This document shows, in pieces, positions 1 to 5,712 of a stretch of DNA of 9,143 nucleotides (positions within the stretch are counted from its first letter, which is position 1; the number at the start of each line of letters is the position of its first letter). Made by a program: the position numbers and the translations under genes. The notes under the pieces were generated by a model, which saw nothing but the letters and a program-made list of their open reading frames with translations, searched no databases and had not been told where the DNA came from. The DNA lies in assembly GCA_934232845.1 (NCBI GenBank), contig CAKQGD010000062.1, positions 1 through 9,143 on the forward strand. Direction: 5' to 3'. Origin of the DNA: an uncultured Oscillospiraceae bacterium. GTDB lineage: Bacteria > Bacillota > Clostridia > Oscillospirales > Ruminococcaceae.

Positions 1-263
1 GCAACGTCACGCTGACGAAGTCCTTTTTGATAACGATACCACCGCAGCTTGTCCGCAATTTCCGTGATCTCGGATGCGTCTGAAAACCGCAGATTGAACT
101 TCTCGGCATCCAAAAACTTATGTGGAAGCACGACCGGAAACTTGAGAATTTGAAGCGGCGCAACTTTTAACGTACCTGCAACATTCGCAGCCAATACATA
201 GCTGCGGACTTTCAGGCGGCAGAACATAGACCATTTTGCCCCAAAAGGTTCATGGTTTTCCAC
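1..263 (-). CDS. Helix-turn-helix (XRE-like) protein, N-terminal part, cut by the window edge
   Basis: An open frame runs leftwards from a GTG at 263 (N-terminus V-E-N-H-E-P-F-G) to the window edge without a stop, about 87 codons. ATG at 227 is an alternative start. After about 25 variable residues come L-K-F-P-V-V-L-P-H-K-F and L-R-F-S-D-A, then I-A-D-K-L-R-W-Y-R-Y-Q-K-G-L-R-Q-R-D-V-A, which looks like the first two helices of an XRE/Cro-type DNA-binding fold (pattern R-x-x-x-G-L-x-Q-x-D-V-A). As I remember them, proteins of this build are frequent in mobile elements of Clostridia. It is the first gene inside the element and reads in the same direction as sigK, overlapping the end of the sigK frame by about 50 bases, so sigK transcripts would run into it. 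The GTG has no clear ribosome binding site. A GAGGTG motif at 261-266 instead fits an ATG at 253 in the sigK frame, which gives only 13 codons. The start is therefore uncertain. Confidence 0.6.
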   Translation of the reverse strand, partial: MENHEPFGAKWSMFCRLKVRSYVLAANVAGTLKVAPLQILKFPVVLPHKFLDAEKFNLRFSDASEITEIADKLRWYRYQKGLRQRDV

Positions 264-300
264 CTCAATCGCCGATTGTTCCGCTGCGATAGTATAGCAT
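1..300. mobile_element. Edge of a sigK-intervening (skin-like) element, continuing off the left end
   Basis: Going leftwards on the minus strand, SigK similarity is good up to the codons for R-C-I-E-N (ending at 299) and is then lost completely. SigK proteins normally continue E-I-L-M and then region 2.4/3; here the frame reads A-I-L-S-Q-R-N-N and stops at 212. A gene of a different type, a helix-turn-helix protein, starts within 40 bases of this break. The same point of sigK is, to my knowledge, where the skin elements of Bacillus subtilis and several clostridia sit, cut out by a large serine recombinase during sporulation. The crossover probably lies at about 296-302, in or next to GAAAATG. 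Only one edge is present, so the exact core, the element size and the recombinase cannot be seen. A simple broken sigK remains possible. Confidence 0.72.
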
Positions 301-652
301 TTTCTATACATCTTGACGCATAGGTTGCAAACCGCGTTCCTTTTTCACAGTCAAAGGTAGAAACGGCCTTGATCAAACCGATCGTGCCGATGGAGATCAG
401 ATCATCCTGATCCCGTACCGCAGAATAATACTTCTTAATAATGTGAACCACAAGCCTCAGATTATGCTCGATCAGTTCATCGCGGGCGGCTGTATCGCCT
501 TTTTTTACAAGGCGGAGGCATTCGCGTTCCCGGGCGGCGGAAAGCGGTTTTGGAAAAGAAGAACCGAGGTTCAGATTGAGCACCAAAAACAGAAGCCGAA
601 GAGACGGAAGAAGAGACAACAGCGTCAGCATGCAAAACGAATCCCCTTTCAT
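212..652 (-). CDS. sigK: RNA polymerase sporulation sigma factor SigK, N-terminal segment, interrupted
   Basis: Late mother-cell sigma factor of sporulation, N-terminal portion only (146 codons in frame, of which about 118 are SigK). Residues 9-27 are strongly hydrophobic (L-T-L-L-S-L-L-P-S-L-R-L-L-F-L-V-L), like the pro-sequence of pro-SigK that tethers it to the membrane until SpoIVFB cuts it. F-P-K-P-L-S at 33-38 opens the mature part. Sigma region 2 follows: L-I-E-H-N-L-R-L-V-V-H-I at 60-71, D-D-L-I-S-I-G-T-I-G-L-I-K at 83-95, G-T-R-F-A-T-Y-A-S-R-C-I-E-N at 105-118. Regions 3 and 4 are missing because foreign sequence begins after residue 118; the last 28 residues are encoded by the element. 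ATG 652 has GGAGA 9 bases upstream; ATG 631, just before the hydrophobic run, has AAAGGGG 11 bases upstream and is equally possible. A CATAGAGATT at 667-676 resembles a SigE -10 box; if it were used, transcription would begin near the first ribosome binding site and favour 631. B. subtilis calls this half spoIVCB. Confidence 0.88.
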   Translation of the reverse strand: MKGDSFCMLTLLSLLPSLRLLFLVLNLNLGSSFPKPLSAARERECLRLVKKGDTAARDELIEHNLRLVVHIIKKYYSAVRDQDDLISIGTIGLIKAVSTFDCEKGTRFATYASRCIENAILSQRNNRRLRWKTMNLLGQNGLCSAA

Positions 653-726
653 GCAGGCTTTTCTCCAATCTCTATGCGCAGGGCCTTGTTTTATAAAAAT
701 TGTCCGAGTGAAAAATTTTTCCCCTT

Positions 727-762
727 CAGCCGTTCTTCGTTTTCAGCGGCTGTTTGTTTTTT
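727..762 (+). terminator. Weak hairpin with T-run on the plus strand
   Basis: CAGCCG at 727-732 pairs with CGGCTG at 747-752, with a 14-base loop, and is followed by TTTGTTTTTT at 753-762. This fits a weak intrinsic terminator for plus-strand transcription, which here would be antisense to sigK or come out of the element. No plus-strand gene is visible upstream in the window. Confidence 0.25.
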
Positions 763-793
763 CGTGCGAGGAGAAAATCCGCCCGATACACCG

Positions 794-835
794 AAAAAAA
801 CCGCCGCGGGGTGCCAGTTTCCGCGGCGGTTTTTT
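794..835. terminator. Bidirectional intrinsic terminator downstream of the EF-G-like gene
   Basis: A perfect 9-bp GC stem, CCGCCGCGG (801-809) with CCGCGGCGG (821-829), has an 11-base loop. It is flanked by seven A (794-800) on one side and six T (830-835) on the other, so it has a T-run on either strand. It begins 11 bases past the end of the EF-G-like gene (minus strand) and separates it from sigK. Confidence 0.9.
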
Positions 836-845
836 CAAAATTTTG

Positions 846-2921
846 TTATTCTTCTTCCTGACTGAGGCTCTTGGCTTCTTCGATCACGGAAGCTTCCAGC
901 ATCTGCGGCAGCTGCTCATAGCGCTCAAAGCGCTGTACAAAGCTGCCTCTGCCCTGCGTCATCGAGCGCAGCGCCGTCGTGAAGTCGTACATTTCGCTGG
1001 CGGGAACCTCCGCCTCAATCTCCTGACTGCCGTCGCCCCACGGATTCATACCGATGATGCGTCCGCGGCGCTTGTTGAGATCGCCCATCACGTCGCCGGT
1101 GTAGTCGTCCGGAACATAGACCTTTACGTTGGAGACGGGCTCGAGAATAACGGGCCCCGCCTGCGGGATACCGGTCTTGTAGGCGATGGATGCGGCGGTC
1201 TTAAACGCCATTTCGGAGGAATCGACCGGATGGTACGAACCGTCGTACAGCGTTGCCTTAAGGCCGACCATCGGGTATCCGGCGAGAACGCCGCGCTTGA
1301 TGCTCTCCTGCAGGCCCTTTTCGACCGCAGGGAAGAAATTCTTCGGCACCGCGCCGCCGACAACCGCCTCGCAGAACTCGAGGCCCTCGGCCTCGCACGG
1401 AGCGAACTCGATCCATACGTCGCCGAACTGGCCGTGTCCGCCGGACTGCTTCTTGTGGCGGCCCTGCACCTTGACGTTCTTGCGGATGGTCTCGCGGTAC
1501 GCGACGCGCGGCTTGACAAGCGTAACCTCCGTACCGAATTTGGATTTGAGGCGCGACACCAGCACATCGAGATGCTGCTCGCCGAGGCCGGAGACAAGCT
1601 GCTGCTTGGTTTCGGGATCCTGATGGAACGAAATCACCGGATCTTCTTCAATCAGGCGGCCGACGCCCTGCGCGATTTTTCCTTCTTCGCCCTTTTTCTT
1701 GGCGACGACGGCCATCGTCAGCGTAGCATGCGGATACCCCACCTCATGCAGAGAGATCACGCGCTCGGGCGCGCAGAGCGTATCGCCGGTCAGTGCCTCG
1801 GACAGCTTGGTCGCCACACAGATATCGCCGGCGGGCACCGCGGAGACGTCCTCCTGCTTTTTGCCGCAGACGTAGAGCAGCTTGCCCACGCGCTCGGGGC
1901 TGCCGGTACGCGCGTTGATCGGGGAAGATCCGGCCGTCAGCTTGCCGGAGATCACCTTGATATAGCTCATCTTGCCGACAAACGGGTCCGCAACGGTCTT
2001 GAATACATAGGCCGCGGGGGGCTCCATAATATCGACCTTGACGGCGGCCTCGTTTCCGTCTGCGTCGAGAGCCGTTTCGTTGCCGGCATTCTTTGCCGAA
2101 GGCATATGATCGACAACGGCGGTCAGCATCAGGTCGATGCCCTCGAGCGTCAGTGCGGAGCCGCACACGACGGGAGCAAACTTACCGGTTTCAAGGCCGA
2201 TATTGATGCCGTTGATAATTTCCTCGTGGGTGAATTCCTCGCCGTTGAAGTAGCGGTCCATCAGCGCGTCGTCCGTTTCGGCGACAGCCTCGGCGATCTG
2301 GCTCTCATACGGCGCGATCATATCTCCGACGTCCGGCATGTCGATCTTGACGGTTTTGCCGTTCTGATATGCAAAGGCCTTGTGCGTGGCAAGGTCGATG
2401 TAGCACTTGACCTTTTCTCCCTCCATAACCGGAAGAATCAGCGGGCACACGGTGTTGCCGAACTTTTCACGGAGCTGATCAAGCACACGATAAAAATCCG
2501 CGTGCTCCGCATCCATTTTATTGATAAAAAACATCACGGATTTGCCCTGATCGCGCGCCATCCGATAGGCTTTTTCGGTGCCGACCTCGACGCCGTCCTT
2601 GGCGGAAAGCACGATCAGCACACTGCCGGCTGCGCGGATGCCCTCATACAGGCCGGTCGCATAGTCGAACAGACCGGGAGTATCCAGCAGATTGATTTTC
2701 GTGTTCTGCCATTCGAGCGAAGCGACGGATGCAGATACGGATACGCCGCGCTTGATCTCTTCCGGATCAAAGTCACAGATGGTCGTGCCGTTCTCGACCT
2801 TGCCGAGACGGTCCGCCGCGCCTGCGGTGTACAGAATCGCCTCCGCCAGAGAGGTTTTGCCGCAGGAACCGTGGCCCGCGACCGCAACATTGCGGATTTT
2901 GTCTGCCAGATACTGTTTCAT
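846..2921 (-). CDS. EF-G-like translational GTPase (divergent fusA paralogue)
   Basis: 691-residue protein with the full five-domain layout of elongation factor G. GTPase domain: P-loop G-H-G-S-C-G-K-T-S at 16-24 (canonical EF-G has A-H-I-D-A-G-K-T-T), switch I R-G-V-S-V-S-A-S at 58-65, G3 D-T-P-G-L at 80-84, G4 N-K-M-D at 134-137, G5 G-S-A-L at 254-257. Domain II covers about 297-385, domain III about 395-475. Domain IV has Q-S-G-G-H-G-Q-F-G at 492-500 and the tip loop H-P-V-D-S-S-E-M-A-F-K at 564-574; domain V runs from about 590 to 668. G3 has Leu84 in place of the His that positions catalytic water in EF-G/EF-Tu, as in FusA2-type paralogues whose role is not settled, so true translocase function is doubtful. 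The frame is open up to 3017, but ATG 2921 has AAAGGGG 11 bases upstream, begins where the family begins, and lies downstream of a sigma-A promoter whose -10 box overlaps 3017. The gene is alone in its transcript and ends at a strong terminator. TetM-like ribosome protection is less likely from the motifs. Confidence 0.93.
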   Translation of the reverse strand: MKQYLADKIRNVAVAGHGSCGKTSLAEAILYTAGAADRLGKVENGTTICDFDPEEIKRGVSVSASVASLEWQNTKINLLDTPGLFDYATGLYEGIRAAGSVLIVLSAKDGVEVGTEKAYRMARDQGKSVMFFINKMDAEHADFYRVLDQLREKFGNTVCPLILPVMEGEKVKCYIDLATHKAFAYQNGKTVKIDMPDVGDMIAPYESQIAEAVAETDDALMDRYFNGEEFTHEEIINGINIGLETGKFAPVVCGSALTLEGIDLMLTAVVDHMPSAKNAGNETALDADGNEAAVKVDIMEPPAAYVFKTVADPFVGKMSYIKVISGKLTAGSSPINARTGSPERVGKLLYVCGKKQEDVSAVPAGDICVATKLSEALTGDTLCAPERVISLHEVGYPHATLTMAVVAKKKGEEGKIAQGVGRLIEEDPVISFHQDPETKQQLVSGLGEQHLDVLVSRLKSKFGTEVTLVKPRVAYRETIRKNVKVQGRHKKQSGGHGQFGDVWIEFAPCEAEGLEFCEAVVGGAVPKNFFPAVEKGLQESIKRGVLAGYPMVGLKATLYDGSYHPVDSSEMAFKTAASIAYKTGIPQAGPVILEPVSNVKVYVPDDYTGDVMGDLNKRRGRIIGMNPWGDGSQEIEAEVPASEMYDFTTALRSMTQGRGSFVQRFERYEQLPQMLEASVIEEAKSLSQEEE

Positions 2922-2932
2922 CGTTTTGATTG

Positions 2933-2939
2933 CCCCTTT
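2933..2939 (-). promoter_or_regulatory. Ribosome binding site fixing the EF-G-like start
   Basis: AAAGGGG on the minus strand, 11 bases before ATG 2921. The same motif and spacing occur before the alternative sigK start and before the proposed CTG start of the pseudouridine synthase gene. Confidence 0.75.
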
Positions 2940-3016
2940 CAATATGCCCAATCCGGTTGGCGCCCAATTGTGCAGAATGACCGTGAATTTTCCTCTTTTT
3001 CTCACGTTCATAGACA

Positions 3017-3045
3017 ATTATACCGTAAATTGTTCACAAAGGCAA
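3017..3045 (-). promoter_or_regulatory. Sigma-A promoter of the EF-G-like gene
   Basis: TTGCCT at 3040-3045 (-35), 17 bases, then a perfect TATAAT at 3017-3022 (-10), read leftwards. Transcription should begin near 3010, giving a leader of about 88 bases before ATG 2921. It excludes translation from the far-upstream in-frame ATG at 3017. Confidence 0.85.
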
Positions 3046-3111
3046 GACCTTTCCCGCAAAAAGCTCCTGTCTGCCGGTCTTTGCCCGCGCACAGGCGCAT
3101 AGAATTCTTCT

Positions 3112-3118
3112 GAGGTGA
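3112..3118 (+). promoter_or_regulatory. Ribosome binding site fixing the DUF4830 gene start
   Basis: GAGGTGA followed by 5 bases and ATG at 3124. The in-frame GTG at 3115 lies inside this motif and is therefore not the start. Confidence 0.8.
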
Positions 3119-3123
3119 CGCCT

Positions 3124-3663
3124 ATGAAAATTTTCTGTTCCGTCTGTCCCGGGCGGCCGCGCCGCTCACTTGCGCTGTTTTTTCTTCTGTTGGCGGTCAT
3201 GGCGGCCGGCCGTATATGGATGACCGTTCGGCCCGGCGTACAGCCGGCACAGGCCGCAGTCACTGCCGTGCCGAAAAAACAGTCCGGGAAAACCGAAGAG
3301 GACCGCCAAAAATTCATCCGCTCTCTCGGATGGGAAACCGGCGACGCTCCTCTTGAGACCGCCGAAGTCACGGTTCCCAAAAAATTTGACGACGTCTATA
3401 CCGTCTACAACGAGCTGCAGCTCTCACAGGGTCTCGATTTGACCCGCTGCCGCGGCAAAACCTGCACCCGCTATACCTATGCGGTTTTAAACCACCCGCA
3501 GCAAGGCGCCGAGGTGCGGCTGAATCTTCTCGTCTGCAAGGGAAAAATCGTCGGCGGCGACGTCTGCTCGCTGGGGCTCGACGGCTTTCAGCAGGCTCTG
3601 CTGTTCCCGCAGGAAGAGCAAGAACCGAATGCCTCTTCCGTGATTGTTCCCGAAAGCACATAG
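3124..3663 (+). CDS. DUF4830-like secreted or membrane-anchored protein
   Basis: 179-residue protein of unknown function. Residues 1-14 are basic (R-P-R-R), 15-28 form one hydrophobic segment (L-A-L-F-F-L-L-L-A-V-M-A-A), then a Pro/Ala-rich linker to about 50: a signal anchor or uncleaved signal peptide, so the rest lies outside the membrane. The C-terminal domain (about 58-155) has F-I-R-S-L-G-W, E-V-T-V-P-K-K-F-D-D-V-Y, Y-N-E-L-Q-L-S-Q-G-L-D-L, C-R-G-K-T-C-T-R-Y-T-Y and G-G-D-V-C-S-L, the pattern I associate with DUF4830. Four Cys (109, 114, 138, 148) in the outer domain could form disulfides. The start is ATG 3124 with GAGGTGA five bases ahead. It is divergent from the EF-G-like gene and followed after 3 bases by the promoter of the next operon, so it is probably a single-gene unit. 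I see no convincing promoter or terminator of its own. Confidence 0.8.
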   Translation: MKIFCSVCPGRPRRSLALFFLLLAVMAAGRIWMTVRPGVQPAQAAVTAVPKKQSGKTEEDRQKFIRSLGWETGDAPLETAEVTVPKKFDDVYTVYNELQLSQGLDLTRCRGKTCTRYTYAVLNHPQQGAEVRLNLLVCKGKIVGGDVCSLGLDGFQQALLFPQEEQEPNASSVIVPEST

Positions 3664-3666
3664 CTC

Positions 3667-3696
3667 TTGCCAATCCGCCTCTTTTTCGGCTATAAT
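3667..3696 (+). promoter_or_regulatory. Sigma-A promoter of the rsuA-PAP2-tetR-rpoN operon
   Basis: TTGCCA at 3667-3672 (-35), 18 bases, then a perfect TATAAT at 3691-3696 (-10). Transcription should begin at about 3702-3704, leaving a leader of some 135 bases before the first recognised gene. This leader holds the hairpin at 3768-3789 and a 35-codon frame from ATG 3702 that would be leaderless. Confidence 0.82.
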
Positions 3697-3767
3697 AAAT
3701 AATGTATCAAAACCGTTTTTGTGCGCAGATCCCCGTTTTATCGGAAAAATGCGCGGTGTTTTGTCCG

Positions 3768-3789
3768 TGCGGCGGCTCAAACCGCCGCA
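3768..3789 (+). other. GC-rich hairpin in the operon leader
   Basis: Perfect 8-bp stem TGCGGCGG (3768-3775) with CCGCCGCA (3782-3789) and loop CTCAAA. No T-run follows, so it is not a plain terminator. It sits in the 5' leader about 50 bases before the proposed pseudouridine synthase start and might affect RNA stability or translation. Confidence 0.5.
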
Positions 3790-3821
3790 GAGACATTTCG
3801 CTTTCTTAAAAAGCCGGCCGG

Positions 3822-3828
3822 AAAGGGG
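3822..3828 (+). promoter_or_regulatory. Ribosome binding site supporting a CTG start for rsuA
   Basis: AAAGGGG followed by 11 bases and CTG at 3840. Motif and spacing match the EF-G-like gene and the second sigK start. ATA at 3837 would be at 8 bases and ATT at 3831 at 2 bases. Confidence 0.6.
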
Positions 3829-3839
3829 CGATTTTTATA

Positions 3840-4574
3840 CTGCTGCGTCTGGACAAGCTGCTCTCTCAGGGGATAGGGCTCTCCCGCGCAGATGCGAAGC
3901 GCCTGCTGGCCTCCGGCGGCGTCACCGTAGACGGCGTTTCGGTGCGCTCAGGCAGCGAAAAGGCCGACCCGGGGCGTTCGGTCGTTCTCGCTCTCGGCCG
4001 CCGCATCGTCTGGTCGGAGCACGTCTATCTTTTGATGAACAAGCCCCTCGGCGTTGTGTCGTCCACCGACGATCCGTCGAGCCGCACGGTACTGGATCTT
4101 GTACCGCCCGAACTGTTCCGAAAGGGCCTCTTCCCGGCGGGACGTCTTGATAAATACAGCGAGGGAATGCTCATTCTGACTGACGACGGCGACTTCGCCC
4201 ACCGCATTCTCGCGCCGCGCAGACATCTGCCGAAGACCTATGAGGTCACGCTGGATGCGCCTATTATAGATGACGCGCTCGCCGCGAAATTTGCCGAAGG
4301 CGTTTATCTCGGCGGCGGGGACAGGTCCTCGTCTGCCGTCCTTATACCGCTCGCGCCCGACCGGGCCAGAGTCACCATCTATGAGGGAATCTATCATCAG
4401 GTGCGTCGGATGTTCGATCAGAACGGCGCGCACGTCACCCGCCTGATCCGCGTTCAAATCGGCGGCCTGCCGCTCGATCCCGCGCTCACGCCCGGTTCTG
4501 TCCGCCCTCTGACCGAGGACGAGCTCACCATGTTGTTTAAAACGGAGGAACCTCTCAAATGTTCGAAAACCTGA
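3840..4574 (+). CDS. rsuA: 16S rRNA pseudouridine synthase, RsuA family, with non-standard start codon
   Basis: 244-residue enzyme expected to convert a uridine of 16S rRNA to pseudouridine (U516 for RsuA). The S4 RNA-binding domain is at 3-50 (R-L-D-K-L-L-S-Q-G-I-G-L-S-R, then G-G-V-T-V-D-G). The catalytic domain has L-M-N-K-P-L-G-V-V-S-S-T-D-D-P at 65-79, G-R-L-D-K at 101-105 with catalytic Asp104, I-L-T-D-D-G-D-F-A-H-R-I, K-T-Y-E-V, E-G-I-Y-H-Q-V-R-R-M-F and R-P-L-T-E-D-E-L near the C-terminus. S-T-D-D-P and the F-A-E-G-V stretch favour RsuA over RluB/RluF. From the upstream stop at 3807 to GTG 3942 there is no in-frame ATG, GTG or TTG, and 3942 would cut off most of the S4 domain. CTG 3840, 11 bases after AAAGGGG, gives M-L-R-L-D-K, where the family begins; ATA 3837 is the alternative. 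First gene of a four-gene operon; its end overlaps the phosphatase gene by 16 bases. Confidence 0.88.
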   Translation: MLRLDKLLSQGIGLSRADAKRLLASGGVTVDGVSVRSGSEKADPGRSVVLALGRRIVWSEHVYLLMNKPLGVVSSTDDPSSRTVLDLVPPELFRKGLFPAGRLDKYSEGMLILTDDGDFAHRILAPRRHLPKTYEVTLDAPIIDDALAAKFAEGVYLGGGDRSSSAVLIPLAPDRARVTIYEGIYHQVRRMFDQNGAHVTRLIRVQIGGLPLDPALTPGSVRPLTEDELTMLFKTEEPLKCSKT

Positions 4575-5119
4575 CTGCCGGCGAACTTCAATTCCTTTAC
4601 GGGCTCAACGAGCGGATTGCCTGCCCGTTTCTCGACACGGCGATGCCCGTCATCACCAAGCTCGGCGACAACGGACTGCTGTGGATCGCCGTCGCCGTCG
4701 TGCTGCTCTATTTTCCCAAGACGCGCCGCACCGGCTGCCAGATGGCGATAGCGATGGCGCTCTGCTTTGTGTTCGGCAACGGACTGCTGAAGCTTTTAAT
4801 CGCAAGGCCGCGCCCCTTTGACCGCGACCTTTCCCTTGCGGCAAGGCTTCTCATCCCACAGCCTGCGGAATATTCTTTTCCCTCCGGCCACACGATGAAC
4901 GGCTTTTCGGCCGCTATGACACTGATGCTGCGCCGCGAGCCGGGGCGGTATACCGCTCTGACCATGGCATCACTGATCGCCTTTTCCAGAATGTATCTCA
5001 TGGTACATTATCCGTCGGACGTGATCGCGGGCGCGCTTTTGGGAACGGGATCGGCCTGGCTTTCCGGCAAGCTCGTGTCCCGTTCGATCCGCCGGAGAAA
5101 GGAGCGTTCCCATGGCTAA
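4559..5119 (+). CDS. PAP2-family membrane phosphatase
   Basis: 186-residue integral membrane protein of the type 2 phosphatidic acid phosphatase superfamily, which dephosphorylates lipid phosphates such as undecaprenyl pyrophosphate or phosphatidylglycerol phosphate; the substrate is not decided by sequence. All three signature motifs are intact: K-L-L-I-A-R-P-R-P at 78-86, P-S-G-H at 108-111 (His111 acid), and S-R-M-Y-L-M-V-H-Y-P-S-D at 143-154 with nucleophile His150 and supporting Asp154. Hydrophobic segments lie near 38-52, 60-80, 112-124, 131-148 and 155-172, with a basic tail (R-S-I-R-R-R-K-E-R). Length is typical for small bacterial members. ATG 4559 follows GGAGG by about 10 bases and overlaps rsuA by 16 bases, indicating coupled translation. 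Its end overlaps the tetR gene by 8 bases. Confidence 0.92.
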   Translation: MFENLTAGELQFLYGLNERIACPFLDTAMPVITKLGDNGLLWIAVAVVLLYFPKTRRTGCQMAIAMALCFVFGNGLLKLLIARPRPFDRDLSLAARLLIPQPAEYSFPSGHTMNGFSAAMTLMLRREPGRYTALTMASLIAFSRMYLMVHYPSDVIAGALLGTGSAWLSGKLVSRSIRRRKERSHG

Positions 5120-5699
5120 GAAAAACACCCGCAATACAAAGGGACGCATCGTCTCTGCGGCGTGGCGGCTCTTTTACGAGCAGGGCTATGACAATACGAC
5201 CGTGGAAGAAATTATCGACGCCTCGGGTACATCGAAGGGATCGTTTTACCACTATTTTGAAGGGAAAGACGCACTGCTCGGCACCCTGTCTCTGCTGTTT
5301 GACGAAAAGTACGAAGAGGTCATGCAGGAGATCGATCCCGAAATGAACAGCTTTGACAAGCTGATCTATTTCAATCAATCCCTTTTCGGCATGATTGAAG
5401 ACAGCATTTCCCTGGATCTCATCACGCAGCTTTATTCCTCCCAGCTCATTACCAAAAGCGACAAGCACCTTCTCGACCACAACCGCGTCTACTACCGTCT
5501 GCTGCGGCAGATCATTCTGGAGGGACAGCGCCGAGGCGAGATCACCCAATCGTTTACCGCAAACGAGATTTCCAAATTATACGCCCTGTGCGAACGGGCG
5601 CTGATTTACGACTGGTGCCTGTGCAGCGGAGAATATTCTCTGAAAAATTATTCCAAACGAATTCTGCCGCTCATGCTTGAGCATCTGCGGTCACTGTAA
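5112..5699 (+). CDS. TetR/AcrR-family transcriptional regulator
   Basis: 195-residue predicted DNA-binding regulator. The N-terminal TetR helix-turn-helix is complete: R-I-V-S-A-A-W-R-L-F-Y-E-Q-G-Y-D-N-T-T-V-E-E-I at about 12-34, then A-S-G-T-S-K-G-S-F-Y-H-Y-F-E-G-K-D-A-L-L at 37-56. The C-terminal ligand and dimer domain (60-195) is helical, as usual for the family, and not diagnostic for a ligand. ATG 5112 has GGAG about 8 bases upstream, inside the end of the phosphatase gene, and the two genes overlap by 8 bases. rpoN follows after 13 bases. Membership of the operon suggests it may control the operon promoter at 3667-3696, but I see no clear operator palindrome there, so its target is unknown. 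Confidence 0.93.
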   Translation: MAKKNTRNTKGRIVSAAWRLFYEQGYDNTTVEEIIDASGTSKGSFYHYFEGKDALLGTLSLLFDEKYEEVMQEIDPEMNSFDKLIYFNQSLFGMIEDSISLDLITQLYSSQLITKSDKHLLDHNRVYYRLLRQIILEGQRRGEITQSFTANEISKLYALCERALIYDWCLCSGEYSLKNYSKRILPLMLEHLRSL

Positions 5700-5712
5700 A
5701 GGAGGAAATTTT

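Noticed and set aside
2922..3017. N-terminal extension of the EF-G-like protein to ATG 3017
   Set aside because: The -10 box of the promoter (3017-3022) overlaps that codon, and the family begins near the P-loop as it does from ATG 2921.
576..3113. Long plus-strand open frame of 845 codons across the EF-G-like gene
   Set aside because: It is the antisense shadow of a GC-rich gene whose minus-strand translation has all the EF-G motifs. The plus-strand product is rich in R, H, D and A without a recognisable domain.
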